From an uncultured Bulleidia sp. (GTDB lineage: Bacteria; Bacillota_I; Bacilli_A; Erysipelotrichales; Erysipelotrichaceae): DNA of 64,000 nt. Each line of letters opens with the position of its first letter. Position 1 is the first letter of the stretch. Shown piece by piece: positions 45,078-52,957 of this stretch. The notes beneath the pieces are model-generated. The model did not search any database and was not told the DNA's origin. It saw nothing but the letters and a program-made list of their open reading frames with translations. The position numbers and the translations under genes are program-made. The stretch lies in contig CAMUDN010000006.1 in NCBI GenBank assembly GCA_947087645.1, positions 1-64,000 on the forward strand, given 5' to 3'.

Positions 45078-46203
45078 AATTGATTTTGATAGTGCTAGTA
45101 CAACAAACATAAATAGTGATGTTTTAAATACTTATATTGAATTGTTAAAAAAAGATTATGCTAATAGTGAAGCGCTTTATGATGAAGGTGTAAAAATGCA
45201 TCTAAAATTAGAAAAAGCACGAAAAGCTATTGCTGATTTATTACAAGTTAAGAAGGATGAAATAATTTTTACATCGGGGGCATCAGAATCTAATAGTTCG
45301 ACAGTTAAAGGTGTTTGTTTTGCTTGTCCTGATAGAAAGCATATTGTCACAACATCTTTTGAACACTCTTCTATGCGTAATGCAGTTAAGCAGATGGCTG
45401 ATATTTTTAATTATGATGTTACTTATTTACCGGTTAATAAATATGGTCAAATTTCTTTAACTGATGTTAAAAAGGCGTTACGAAAAGAGACAGTTCTTGT
45501 ATCGATGATGGCAGTTAATAATGAAGTCGGCTCAATTTTACCTATAAAAGAAGTTGGTGAATATGTTAAAAAACATTCAACTGCTTATTTTCATGTTGAT
45601 TTAACACAAGCTATTGGCAAGATTGATGTGGATATGCAAAATATTGATTTAGCATCTTTGTCAGCTCATAAAATGAATGGTTTAAAAGGATCAGGAATAT
45701 TGATTAAGAAAAAACATGTACCTTTTGTACCATTAATAAATGGTGGTGAACAAGAATTTGGTTTAAGAGGAGGAACAGCTAATACTTTAGCTGATCTTGT
45801 TTTAGCTAAAACTTTACGTTTATATCTACAAGAACAAAAAGAAGCTAAAGAGCATTTAATCAAATTGCGTAATTGTTTAGTTGATGGTTTATTACAAATA
45901 CCAGGTGTCTTTATCAATAGCCCATCAAATGCTATTCCCAATATTATTAATTTTTCTTATCCACCTATTACTTCGGAAGTTATGCAAAATGCACTTAATC
46001 AACGGGGTTTTATGGTTTCAGCTAAGAGTACTTGTGAGTCTAAATCTAATTTTCCATCAGATGTATTAATGGCTATGGGATTAGGGCGTGAAAGAAGCTT
46101 ATCTTCATTGCGTGTTTCTTTACATAGCACGAACACTTATGAAGAAATTGTTTTATTCTTGCAAGCTTATAAGGAGGTTATTCAGTATTATGGTTCATTA
46201 TGA
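45070..46203 (+). CDS. Cysteine desulfurase (NifS/IscS family), ThiI partner
   Basis: PLP enzyme of 377 aa that takes sulfur from cysteine. The PLP lysine is in LSAHKMNG (Lys201); HVDLTQAIGKIDVD and an N-terminal DFDSASTT are typical. The active-site Cys is in KSTCESKS. Its position directly before thiI is that of Bacillus NifZ, which supplies sulfur for 4-thiouridine in tRNA. The first residues overlap ezrA and its end overlaps thiI by 14 bases. Confidence 0.93.
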   Translation: MRRIDFDSASTTNINSDVLNTYIELLKKDYANSEALYDEGVKMHLKLEKARKAIADLLQVKKDEIIFTSGASESNSSTVKGVCFACPDRKHIVTTSFEHSSMRNAVKQMADIFNYDVTYLPVNKYGQISLTDVKKALRKETVLVSMMAVNNEVGSILPIKEVGEYVKKHSTAYFHVDLTQAIGKIDVDMQNIDLASLSAHKMNGLKGSGILIKKKHVPFVPLINGGEQEFGLRGGTANTLADLVLAKTLRLYLQEQKEAKEHLIKLRNCLVDGLLQIPGVFINSPSNAIPNIINFSYPPITSEVMQNALNQRGFMVSAKSTCESKSNFPSDVLMAMGLGRERSLSSLRVSLHSTNTYEEIVLFLQAYKEVIQYYGSL

Positions 46204-47374
46204 TACCGTGCTTGTGCGTTTTGGTGAGTTAACAACTAAAGGTAAAAATCGCATGAATTTTGTCCAACGTTTGTATCAAAATATAAAGTATGCTTTAAAA
46301 GATTTTGAACAATTAGAATATCGTAAGACATATGATCGTATTTATATTTGTTTGAATGGTGCTGATCATGAAAAGATAGCACAAAAATTAAAAAAGGTTT
46401 TTGGTATTTCTTCTTTTTCTTTTACGGAAGCAGTTTTAAGTGATCTAGATGTTATTGAACAAACTTGTTTAAGGATTGCTAAAACAAGTGATAAGCAAAC
46501 ATTTAAGATGATTACCAAAAGACATGATAAGAATTTTCCTTTTCATAGTGATGAAATTAATCGTAAAATTGCGGATGCTATTTTACTTGCTAGTAATTTA
46601 AAAGTTGATGTTCATGATCCGCAATTGACCATCAGTATTGAAATTCATGCTGAAAAAACTTATATTACACATGATAAAATTGCTGGTATTGGTGGTTATC
46701 CTGCAGGCGTTAATGGTAAAGTTATGGTTATGTTATCAGGGGGTATTGATTCACCATTAGCAGCTTATGAATTAATTAAGCGTGGTATCAAAGTAGAAGC
46801 AATTCATTTTGCTTCTCCACCATATACATCAAAAGCAGCTCAAGATAAAGTTTTACAGTTAGCTTCAATGATAGCTGAATATCAAGCCGGCATGAAGGTA
46901 CATATTGTACCTTTTACAGATTTACAATTGGCTATTTATAAGACAAGCAAAGATCCATATGCAATTACGTTAATGCGTCGGATGATGTTTCGTATTGCTC
47001 AACAATTAGCAAATGATAATCATTGTTTAGCTATTGGTACAGGTGAAAGCTTAGGACAAGTTGCTAGTCAAACATTAGAATCAATAGTAACCATTAATGA
47101 TGTTGTTAAGATACCTGTTTTAAGACCGTTAATTGCAATGGATAAAGTTGAAATTATTAAGTTAGCAAGACAGATAGGTACATATGATGTTTCTATCTTA
47201 CCTTATGAAGATTGCTGTACTATTTTTGATCCTAAAAATCCAGTAACTAAACCAACAATTAAAAAAGCTGAATTTTGGGAAAATAAATTTGATTGGCAAA
47301 GTTTATTAGCTAAAGCAATATGTGAAACAAAATCATCAATTGTTTATCCCCAAGAAGAGGAGGATTTTTTATGA
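46190..47374 (+). CDS. thiI: tRNA 4-thiouridine synthase ThiI (no rhodanese domain)
   Basis: 394-aa enzyme: N-terminal ferredoxin-like/THUMP region (about 1-165) and an adenylating PP-loop domain with VMLSGGIDSPLAAYELIKRG. The C-terminal rhodanese domain of the E. coli enzyme is absent, as in Bacillus. The frame is open to 46088, but AAGGAGGT at 46171-46178 and the family start MVHYDTVLVRFGEL choose 46190. It accepts sulfur from the desulfurase encoded just upstream. Confidence 0.94.
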   Translation: MVHYDTVLVRFGELTTKGKNRMNFVQRLYQNIKYALKDFEQLEYRKTYDRIYICLNGADHEKIAQKLKKVFGISSFSFTEAVLSDLDVIEQTCLRIAKTSDKQTFKMITKRHDKNFPFHSDEINRKIADAILLASNLKVDVHDPQLTISIEIHAEKTYITHDKIAGIGGYPAGVNGKVMVMLSGGIDSPLAAYELIKRGIKVEAIHFASPPYTSKAAQDKVLQLASMIAEYQAGMKVHIVPFTDLQLAIYKTSKDPYAITLMRRMMFRIAQQLANDNHCLAIGTGESLGQVASQTLESIVTINDVVKIPVLRPLIAMDKVEIIKLARQIGTYDVSILPYEDCCTIFDPKNPVTKPTIKKAEFWENKFDWQSLLAKAICETKSSIVYPQEEEDFL

Positions 47375-47607
47375 GTCATAAAACTGCTGATATTAGAGAA
47401 GAGTTTAGAACTAATTTATTAGATTGTAAAAATTTTAATGAAGAAAAACTGGTTGAAGAAATTAATAAAACAACAATTAAAGTTGAACAATCTGAATTTT
47501 ATTCAACAAATATGAAATTAAAAATTTATTCTTATTTAACAATGCTTACTAATTGTGAAGAAAAAGAAAGATGGCGTAATTATAAACGTCTTTTACGTTT
47601 ATTGTAG
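47371..47607 (+). CDS. Unrecognised 78-aa protein
   Basis: A small, charged, soluble protein (MSHKTADIREEFRTNLL start, ERWRNYKRLLRLL end), mostly helical in character, with two Cys (19 and 57). GAGGAGG lies upstream and the start overlaps the thiI stop (ATGA), which makes it a credible gene of the iscS-thiI operon. I do not recognise the family. Confidence 0.75.
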   Translation: MSHKTADIREEFRTNLLDCKNFNEEKLVEEINKTTIKVEQSEFYSTNMKLKIYSYLTMLTNCEEKERWRNYKRLLRLL

Positions 47608-47681
47608 AAAATAATCTTTGGGCATCATACTATAGAAAAAAGATAATAAATGATAAATTAATGAATGAAAGAGGTATTTAT

Positions 47682-48596
47682 ATGAATGATATAATTATTA
47701 TTGGTGCTGGTGCAGCTGGTTTATCAGCAGCTATTTATGCTCAAAGATCAGGCATGAATGCATTGGTTTTAGAAGGTAATACTTATGGTGGCCAAATTAT
47801 TAATACAGCTGATATTGAAAATTATCCAGGTATTGCTCATATTAGCGGTTTTGAATTTGCTACTAATTTGTATAAACAGGCTATAGCATTAGGAGCTAAA
47901 GTACAATATGAAAAAGTAGTAGCAGTAGAAATTGATGCTGAAGATAAAATTATTAAGACAAATAAAAATATTTATCGTACGAAAGCACTTATTGTTGCAA
48001 GTGGTTTAATTAGAAGAAAACTTGGTTTAGCTGATGAAGAACGTTTAACAGGGCATGGTGTTGGTTATTGTGCAACTTGTGATGGAGCATTTTTTCGTCA
48101 TCAAGTAGTAGCTGTTAATGGTGGTGGTAATGTTGCTTTAGAAGATGCACAGTATCTAGCAAATTTATGTTCAAAAGTTTATTTAATTCATCGTCGTCAT
48201 GAATTTAGAGCCAATCAGGCAGAAATAAATCGTGTTTTAGCTAAATCTAATATTGAATGTGTTTATGATTCTGTTGTAACTAAACTAAATGGTGCAGAAC
48301 GTTTAACAAGTATTGAAGTAACAAATAAGAAACAAGAAAAAAGAATATTGGAAGTGGCAGCTTTATTTGTTGCTATTGGTCAAATTCCAGTAAATGAAAT
48401 AATGAAAGATATTATTGATTTAGATACAAATGGTTATATCATATCTGATGAAAGAGGAATAACCAGTCAGAAAGGTATTTTTGCGGCTGGTGATTGTCGA
48501 GTTAAGGAATTAAGACAATTAACAACAGCAGCTGCGGATGGTGCTAATGCAGCAACATCTGCTTATGAATATTTACAGTCATTAAAAAAGAGCTAG
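47682..48596 (+). CDS. trxB: Thioredoxin reductase (FAD/NADPH)
   Basis: 304-aa flavoprotein reducing thioredoxin with NADPH. FAD-binding GAGAAGLSAAIYAQRSG near residue 8, redox CATC at Cys130 and Cys133, NADPH-binding NGGGNVALEDA (GGGNVA variant) and C-terminal GIFAAGDCR. An in-frame ATG lies at 47661, but AAAGAGGT at 47668-47675 precedes the ATG at 47682, giving the standard MNDIIIIGAG start. Confidence 0.95.
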   Translation: MNDIIIIGAGAAGLSAAIYAQRSGMNALVLEGNTYGGQIINTADIENYPGIAHISGFEFATNLYKQAIALGAKVQYEKVVAVEIDAEDKIIKTNKNIYRTKALIVASGLIRRKLGLADEERLTGHGVGYCATCDGAFFRHQVVAVNGGGNVALEDAQYLANLCSKVYLIHRRHEFRANQAEINRVLAKSNIECVYDSVVTKLNGAERLTSIEVTNKKQEKRILEVAALFVAIGQIPVNEIMKDIIDLDTNGYIISDERGITSQKGIFAAGDCRVKELRQLTTAAADGANAATSAYEYLQSLKKS

Positions 48597-48608
48597 AAGC
48601 TCTTTTTT
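48584..48608. terminator. Bidirectional terminator between trxB and the AraC-type gene
   Basis: AAGAGCT (48588-48594), loop AGA, AGCTCTT (48598-48604), flanked by A-run and T-run; includes the trxB stop codon. Confidence 0.85.
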
Positions 48609-49443
48609 AATAATCAGTTCTTTTATGTTGCTTGCGATATTCATTAGGTGCACAACCTATTTCATGTTTAAAAACATAAGTAAAATAGTTTGAACTTGAA
48701 AAACCAATAATTGAAGCAATATCGTTAATTGTATGATTGGTATTAATTAATAGTAATTGAGCTTCTTGAATACGACGTTTATTTAAAAGATGAATAGGTG
48801 AAATGCCTTTATATTTTTTAAAAGCATGTACTAAATAATATTTATTCAAATAACTTACTTTACTTAAAGTAGCTAAATCAATTTTTTCTTTAAAATGTTG
48901 ATTAATATAAGTCTCAATATATGTACATTCTTTAGTTGTCTTTTTTAAAGTTGAAACAGCAAGTTTGGTATTCGTTTTACGAATCATTTCAATAAGCATG
49001 CCTTCAAGTAATGAATTTATCAATTGTTTAGAATATTTATCAGACTGATGACTACTAATTTCCACTAATAAACGTTTTAAATAGAAAAGTATCTCTTCTT
49101 TATATGGCTGAAAATTATGGACACTGTAATTATCATTGAAAGAATTATCACCACTAAAATGTAAGCCTTCAATACCAACAACAATATATTCTAGAGGACA
49201 ATTATTTTTACTTATTTCTGTATGCTCAATATGAGCATTTACAATAATTAATTCATCAGCACTTATATCAATATATTTACCTTGAATATAAAATTGTCCT
49301 TGACCAGAAATAACATAAAAAAGCTCAGCATTGGGATGGGTGTGTGGAATTGATAACCAATCACCTTCATTTTTAGCATGTGTTACATATAATATTTTTC
49401 CTAATAAACGTTTATGTGTTGATTGATTAGAAGTTTTATTCAT
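48607..49443 (-). CDS. AraC-family transcriptional regulator of the adjacent sugar operon
   Basis: 278-aa regulator with an N-terminal cupin sensor (HTHPNAELFYVISGQGQFYIQGK, about residues 35-57) and a C-terminal double helix-turn-helix (about 175-275; KIDLATLSKVSYLNKYYLVHAFKKYKG and NDIASIIGFSSSNYFTYVFKHEIG). Divergent from the sugar ABC/GH112 operon with 159 bases between starts, so it is the likely sugar-responsive activator of that operon. No Shine-Dalgarno precedes the ATG; an extended -10 ends six bases before it. Confidence 0.92.
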   Translation of the reverse strand: MNKTSNQSTHKRLLGKILYVTHAKNEGDWLSIPHTHPNAELFYVISGQGQFYIQGKYIDISADELIIVNAHIEHTEISKNNCPLEYIVVGIEGLHFSGDNSFNDNYSVHNFQPYKEEILFYLKRLLVEISSHQSDKYSKQLINSLLEGMLIEMIRKTNTKLAVSTLKKTTKECTYIETYINQHFKEKIDLATLSKVSYLNKYYLVHAFKKYKGISPIHLLNKRRIQEAQLLLINTNHTINDIASIIGFSSSNYFTYVFKHEIGCAPNEYRKQHKRTDY

Positions 49444-49449
49444 AAGTCA

Positions 49450-49458
49450 ATTTTAACA
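49450..49458 (-). promoter_or_regulatory. Extended -10 placing transcription start at the AraC-type ATG
   Basis: Minus strand TGTTAAAAT (TGn extended -10), then six bases, then ATG. Suggests a leaderless transcript. Confidence 0.45.
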
Positions 49459-49538
49459 TATAGTAAGATATTAAGAAAAATTATGTAAAAAAACGAAAAG
49501 AGCAATTTTTCGATAATAAATAGCAATTTATTTAATTT

Positions 49539-49553
49539 TTGAAAGCGTTTTCT
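49539..49553 (+). promoter_or_regulatory. CcpA catabolite-responsive element (cre)
   Basis: TTGAAAGCGTTTTCT fits the cre consensus WTGNAANCGNWNNCW at every position. It overlaps the -35 to spacer region of the sugar operon promoter, where CcpA binding would repress. Confidence 0.8.
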
Positions 49554-49558
49554 TTTTA

Positions 49559-49564
49559 TATACT
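49559..49564 (+). promoter_or_regulatory. -10 box of the sugar ABC/GH112 operon
   Basis: TATACT, 39 bases before the first ATG. The -35 region (about 49536-49541) is T-rich and weak, as expected for an activator-dependent promoter. Confidence 0.55.
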
Positions 49565-49602
49565 TAAATTAGTAAGGAAATACAATTTAAAGGAGAGAAT
49601 AT

Positions 49603-50949
49603 ATGAAAAAATTGTTAAAGTTTTCATTAGCTGTCTTACTTACAAGTGGTTTAGTCGCTTGTAATAAAAAAGCTCCTGTTGCTGAAAAGAAAGATTTAAA
49701 AGGAACAGTTTTAAAAATTTCTGGTTTAGATGGCGGATTTGGTAAAAAAGGTTGGGAAGCTGTAACACAAGCTTTTGAAAAGAAAGAAGGTGTTAAAGTT
49801 GAATTACGTTTGGAAAAAAATATTGCGGATATCTTACGCTCCGAAGTCCAAGCTGGTACTTACCCTGATTTGATCTATTTATCAGTAGGTTCTAAAGGTG
49901 GTTTAACGGATACGATGATTGCCGAAAAAGCATTAACAGAAATAAGTGATGTTTTAGAACAAAATGTTAATGGTGAGAAGACAAAAGTAGCAGATAAATT
50001 ATTACCTGGTATTGCTGATGGCTTAGCAACTAAACCATATGCTGATGGTAAATTATATTTAGCACCAATCAATTATGGTCCATGTGGTTTATTCTATAAT
50101 GCTGGTTTATTTAAAGAAAATGGTTGGGAAGTACCTAAAACGTGGGATGAAATGTGGACTTTAGCCGAAAAAGCAAAGGCTAAAAATATTGCTTTATTTA
50201 CTTATCCAACAACCGGTTATTTTGATGCCTTCTTTTCAGCATTATTAAATGAAACGGTTGGTCCTGAAACATATACTAAATTAATGTCATATGATGTTGA
50301 AGCATGGCAAAAACCAGGTGTTAAGAAAGCATTTGAAATTGTTGGTAAATTAGCTAAATATGTTGAATCAACAACAGTTGCTAATGCTAATGGTGATAAT
50401 TTTAAAAAGAATCAACAATTAGTATTAGATAATAAAGCATTATTCATTCCAAATGGTACGTGGTTACCAGCTGAAATGAAAGAAGCACCAAGAAAAGATG
50501 GATTTAAGTGGGGCTTTACATCATTACCTAAAGTTGATGCTAAAGGAGATTCTTATTCAACATCGTTTACGGAACAGGTATTTATACCAAAAGGTGCTAA
50601 AAATGTTGATGCTGCTAAATTATTCATTACTTATTTGTATTCTGATGAAGCAGCTAAATTATTCTATGAAAATAGTGGAGCTGTAATGCCAATTAAGAAA
50701 GCTTCTTCTTTAATTAAGGCAGATGATGAAAATGCATTATATTATACAATCTATGATAATGGGGCTAAGCCTAATGCTGTCGGCTTTAAAGCAATGGATA
50801 AAAATGTTGAAGGAGTTAGCGTTGCGGATGCTAATACTGGGGTTTTATATTCAACAGTAAATTCAATTGTAAATGGTTCAAAGACAGTTGATGAATGGTA
50901 TAATGCTACATTAGATGCCGTTAAGAAAATTGCGGCTGCAAATAAATAA
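49603..50949 (+). CDS. Sugar ABC transporter substrate-binding lipoprotein
   Basis: 448-aa extracytoplasmic sugar receptor. Signal peptide MKKLLKFSLAVLLTSGLVAC with lipobox LVAC (Cys20). The SBP_bac_1 fold shows KPYADGKLYLAPINYGPCGLFYNAGLF and NGWEVPKTWDEMW. The downstream GH112 enzyme suggests that the ligand is a beta-1,3-galactosyl disaccharide such as lacto-N-biose or galacto-N-biose, which is inference from context. AAAGGAG precedes the ATG; a hairpin follows before the permease genes. Confidence 0.93.
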   Translation: MKKLLKFSLAVLLTSGLVACNKKAPVAEKKDLKGTVLKISGLDGGFGKKGWEAVTQAFEKKEGVKVELRLEKNIADILRSEVQAGTYPDLIYLSVGSKGGLTDTMIAEKALTEISDVLEQNVNGEKTKVADKLLPGIADGLATKPYADGKLYLAPINYGPCGLFYNAGLFKENGWEVPKTWDEMWTLAEKAKAKNIALFTYPTTGYFDAFFSALLNETVGPETYTKLMSYDVEAWQKPGVKKAFEIVGKLAKYVESTTVANANGDNFKKNQQLVLDNKALFIPNGTWLPAEMKEAPRKDGFKWGFTSLPKVDAKGDSYSTSFTEQVFIPKGAKNVDAAKLFITYLYSDEAAKLFYENSGAVMPIKKASSLIKADDENALYYTIYDNGAKPNAVGFKAMDKNVEGVSVADANTGVLYSTVNSIVNGSKTVDEWYNATLDAVKKIAAANK

Positions 50950-50970
50950 GCAAGTAATTATAGTTTGTTT

Positions 50971-51003
50971 CAAAATAACGATGGTTTAGCCATCGTTATT
51001 TTG
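50971..51003 (+). other. Perfect hairpin between binding protein and permease genes
   Basis: 14-bp arms (CAAAATAACGATGG at 50971-50984 and complement at 50990-51003) around TTTAG. It is followed by AAAAAGGGGG, the permease ribosome-binding site, and not by a T-run. It probably protects the 3' end of the binding-protein mRNA or partly terminates, giving more receptor than permease. Confidence 0.75.
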
Positions 51004-51018
51004 AAAAAGGGGGTATAT

Positions 51019-51912
51019 ATGAAAAAAAATACAGCTAAAAAAATATTTATTTTAACTTGTCTTATGCCGGCAATTATTTTATTTGTTTTATTTATGCTTT
51101 ATCCAACGATAAATGTTTTTATCATGTCTTTATTTAGATGGGGTGGTTTAAGTGCACATAAAACTTTTATCGGTTTACAAAATTTTTTAGTTTTAATAAA
51201 AGACATGCATTTTATTAGAGCATTACAAAATACTATTTTAATTATTGTTTTAGTAACGGTTGTAACGATGGCATTGGCAATTATTTTTGCAGCAATATTA
51301 GTACGTGAAAAAATTCATGGTCAGAATTTATTTCGCATTATTTTTTATATTCCTAATATTCTTTCAATTGTTGTTATTTCCGCTATTTTTAGTGCTATTT
51401 ATGATCCATCGAGTAATGGTTTATTAAATACTATTTTATCTTTTTTCAGTGGTAATAAAGATACCATTAAATTTTTAGGTGATCCTAATTTAGTTGTGTA
51501 TGCGGTTATTTTTGCCTTAATTTGGCAAGCTATTGGTTATTACATGGTGATGTATATGGCAAGTATGTGTACTATTCCCGAACATTTGTATGAGGCCGCT
51601 TCATTAGAAGGAGCAAGTAAATGGCAACAATTCTTTATGATTACGATTCCAATGGTTTGGGATAATATTCGTACTACTTTAACTTTTTTTGTGATTTCAA
51701 CAATTAATTTAAGTTTTCTTTTAGTCCAAATCATGACAGGTGGAGGACCAGATGGAGCAAGTGAGACAGTATTAAGTTATATGTATCAACAAGCTTATAA
51801 TCGGGCTAGCTATGGTTATGGTATGGCTATTGGTACAGTTGTTTTTGTATTATCTTTTGCTCTTTCATGGGCAATTAATCGTGTTACGGAACGGAAAGGT
51901 ATAGAAAGATAA
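51019..51912 (+). CDS. Sugar ABC transporter permease 1 (MalF-like)
   Basis: 297-aa membrane protein with six segments and the EAA loop EHLYEAASLEGASKWQQFFMITIP. AAGGGGG followed by six bases fixes the ATG at 51019; an in-frame ATG at 50965 would lie in the hairpin and is not used. Pairs with the permease five bases downstream. Confidence 0.94.
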   Translation: MKKNTAKKIFILTCLMPAIILFVLFMLYPTINVFIMSLFRWGGLSAHKTFIGLQNFLVLIKDMHFIRALQNTILIIVLVTVVTMALAIIFAAILVREKIHGQNLFRIIFYIPNILSIVVISAIFSAIYDPSSNGLLNTILSFFSGNKDTIKFLGDPNLVVYAVIFALIWQAIGYYMVMYMASMCTIPEHLYEAASLEGASKWQQFFMITIPMVWDNIRTTLTFFVISTINLSFLLVQIMTGGGPDGASETVLSYMYQQAYNRASYGYGMAIGTVVFVLSFALSWAINRVTERKGIER

Positions 51913-51917
51913 AGACG

Positions 51918-52772
51918 ATGAAAAAAATATCACTTTATAAATTATTTGTTTATGTGGCACTGATATCCTTAGCTATTTCCATTATTATTCCAGTATCATG
52001 GGTTTTCTTAGCTTCGATTAAGACTAATGCTGAATTTTATGCTAATCCATGGGCTTTACCAAAAACGATAAATTTACAAAATTTTGTTGTAGCATTTATT
52101 AATGCTCATGTTGGAGAATATATTTTTAATTCAATTATGGTTACAACTTTAGCATTGGTTATTTTGTTGATTGTATCTTTACCTTGTTCTTATGTTTTAG
52201 CACGTTTTGATTTTAAAGGTCGTAAATTTTTAAATTTATTATTCATGGCTGGTTTATTTATAAATGTTAATTATATTGTCGTACCTATTTTCTTAATGTT
52301 GATTGGTTGGGATCGTTTTTTAGAAATCCATTTGTTTTTAAATAATCGCTTTGTATTAGCTCTTGTTTATGCTGCAACAGCTATTCCTTTTACGGTATAT
52401 TTATTAGCAAGTTATTTTCGCTCTCTTCCAAAAGAATATGAAGAAGCTGCCGAGATAGATGGTTGTGGTTATTTTAAAACAATGATTATGATTATGTTTC
52501 GCATGGCTAAACCAAGTATTATTACAGTTATTTTATTTAATTTTTTGGCTTTTTGGAATGAATATATTATTTCTTTAACATTGGTTCAAACAAAAGAATT
52601 AAAAACACTACCAGTTGGTTTACAAAATTTAATGGCAAGTCAAAAAGCAGCGACTAATTATGGCCCTATGTATGCTGGATTAGTGTTGGTCATGTTACCG
52701 ACTTTAATTTTATATATTTTAGTACAAAAGAAATTAACGCAAGGCATGGTTCTTGGCGGTTTGAAAGATTAG
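51918..52772 (+). CDS. Sugar ABC transporter permease 2 (MalG-like)
   Basis: 284-aa membrane protein, six segments, EAA loop KEYEEAAEIDGCGYFKTMIMIMF, and C-terminal LTQGMVLGGLKD typical of CUT1 MalG-type permeases. The ribosome-binding site is weak (GATAAAGACG), so translation may depend on coupling to permease 1. Confidence 0.94.
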   Translation: MKKISLYKLFVYVALISLAISIIIPVSWVFLASIKTNAEFYANPWALPKTINLQNFVVAFINAHVGEYIFNSIMVTTLALVILLIVSLPCSYVLARFDFKGRKFLNLLFMAGLFINVNYIVVPIFLMLIGWDRFLEIHLFLNNRFVLALVYAATAIPFTVYLLASYFRSLPKEYEEAAEIDGCGYFKTMIMIMFRMAKPSIITVILFNFLAFWNEYIISLTLVQTKELKTLPVGLQNLMASQKAATNYGPMYAGLVLVMLPTLILYILVQKKLTQGMVLGGLKD

Positions 52773-52781
52773 GTGATGTAA

Positions 52782-52949
52782 ATGAAGCGAAAAGCAAAAT
52801 CAATATGTATGTTTCTCTTATTTGTTGTGGGTATTATTTTAGTTATTTATGGGCAAAAAACAGTTGGTTATTTTCATTTATTTCTACAGATTATAGGTTT
52901 AATAATAATGCTTACCGTTTTAGGTATCTACAATAAGCAATATGAATAG
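52782..52949 (+). CDS. 55-aa membrane protein in the sugar transporter operon (possible DUF6903)
   Basis: A short gene encoding a basic N-terminus (MKRKAKS) and two hydrophobic helices (about residues 8-23 and 32-50) with a short loop. AGGTGA lies five bases before the ATG, and it fits between permease 2 (nine bases) and the ATPase (eight bases) without overlap. Small proteins of this kind accompany similar galactosyl-hexosamine phosphorylase operons in other gut Firmicutes, and I associate them with DUF6903, though I cannot confirm the family. A role as accessory transporter subunit is a guess. Confidence 0.75.
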   Translation: MKRKAKSICMFLLFVVGIILVIYGQKTVGYFHLFLQIIGLIIMLTVLGIYNKQYE

Positions 52950-52957
52950 GAGGAAAT

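Noticed and set aside
46088..46189. Upstream extension of ThiI
   Set aside because: The extension lies entirely inside the desulfurase gene and is not conserved ThiI sequence; AAGGAGGT and the MVHYDTVLVRFGEL start place the gene at 46190.
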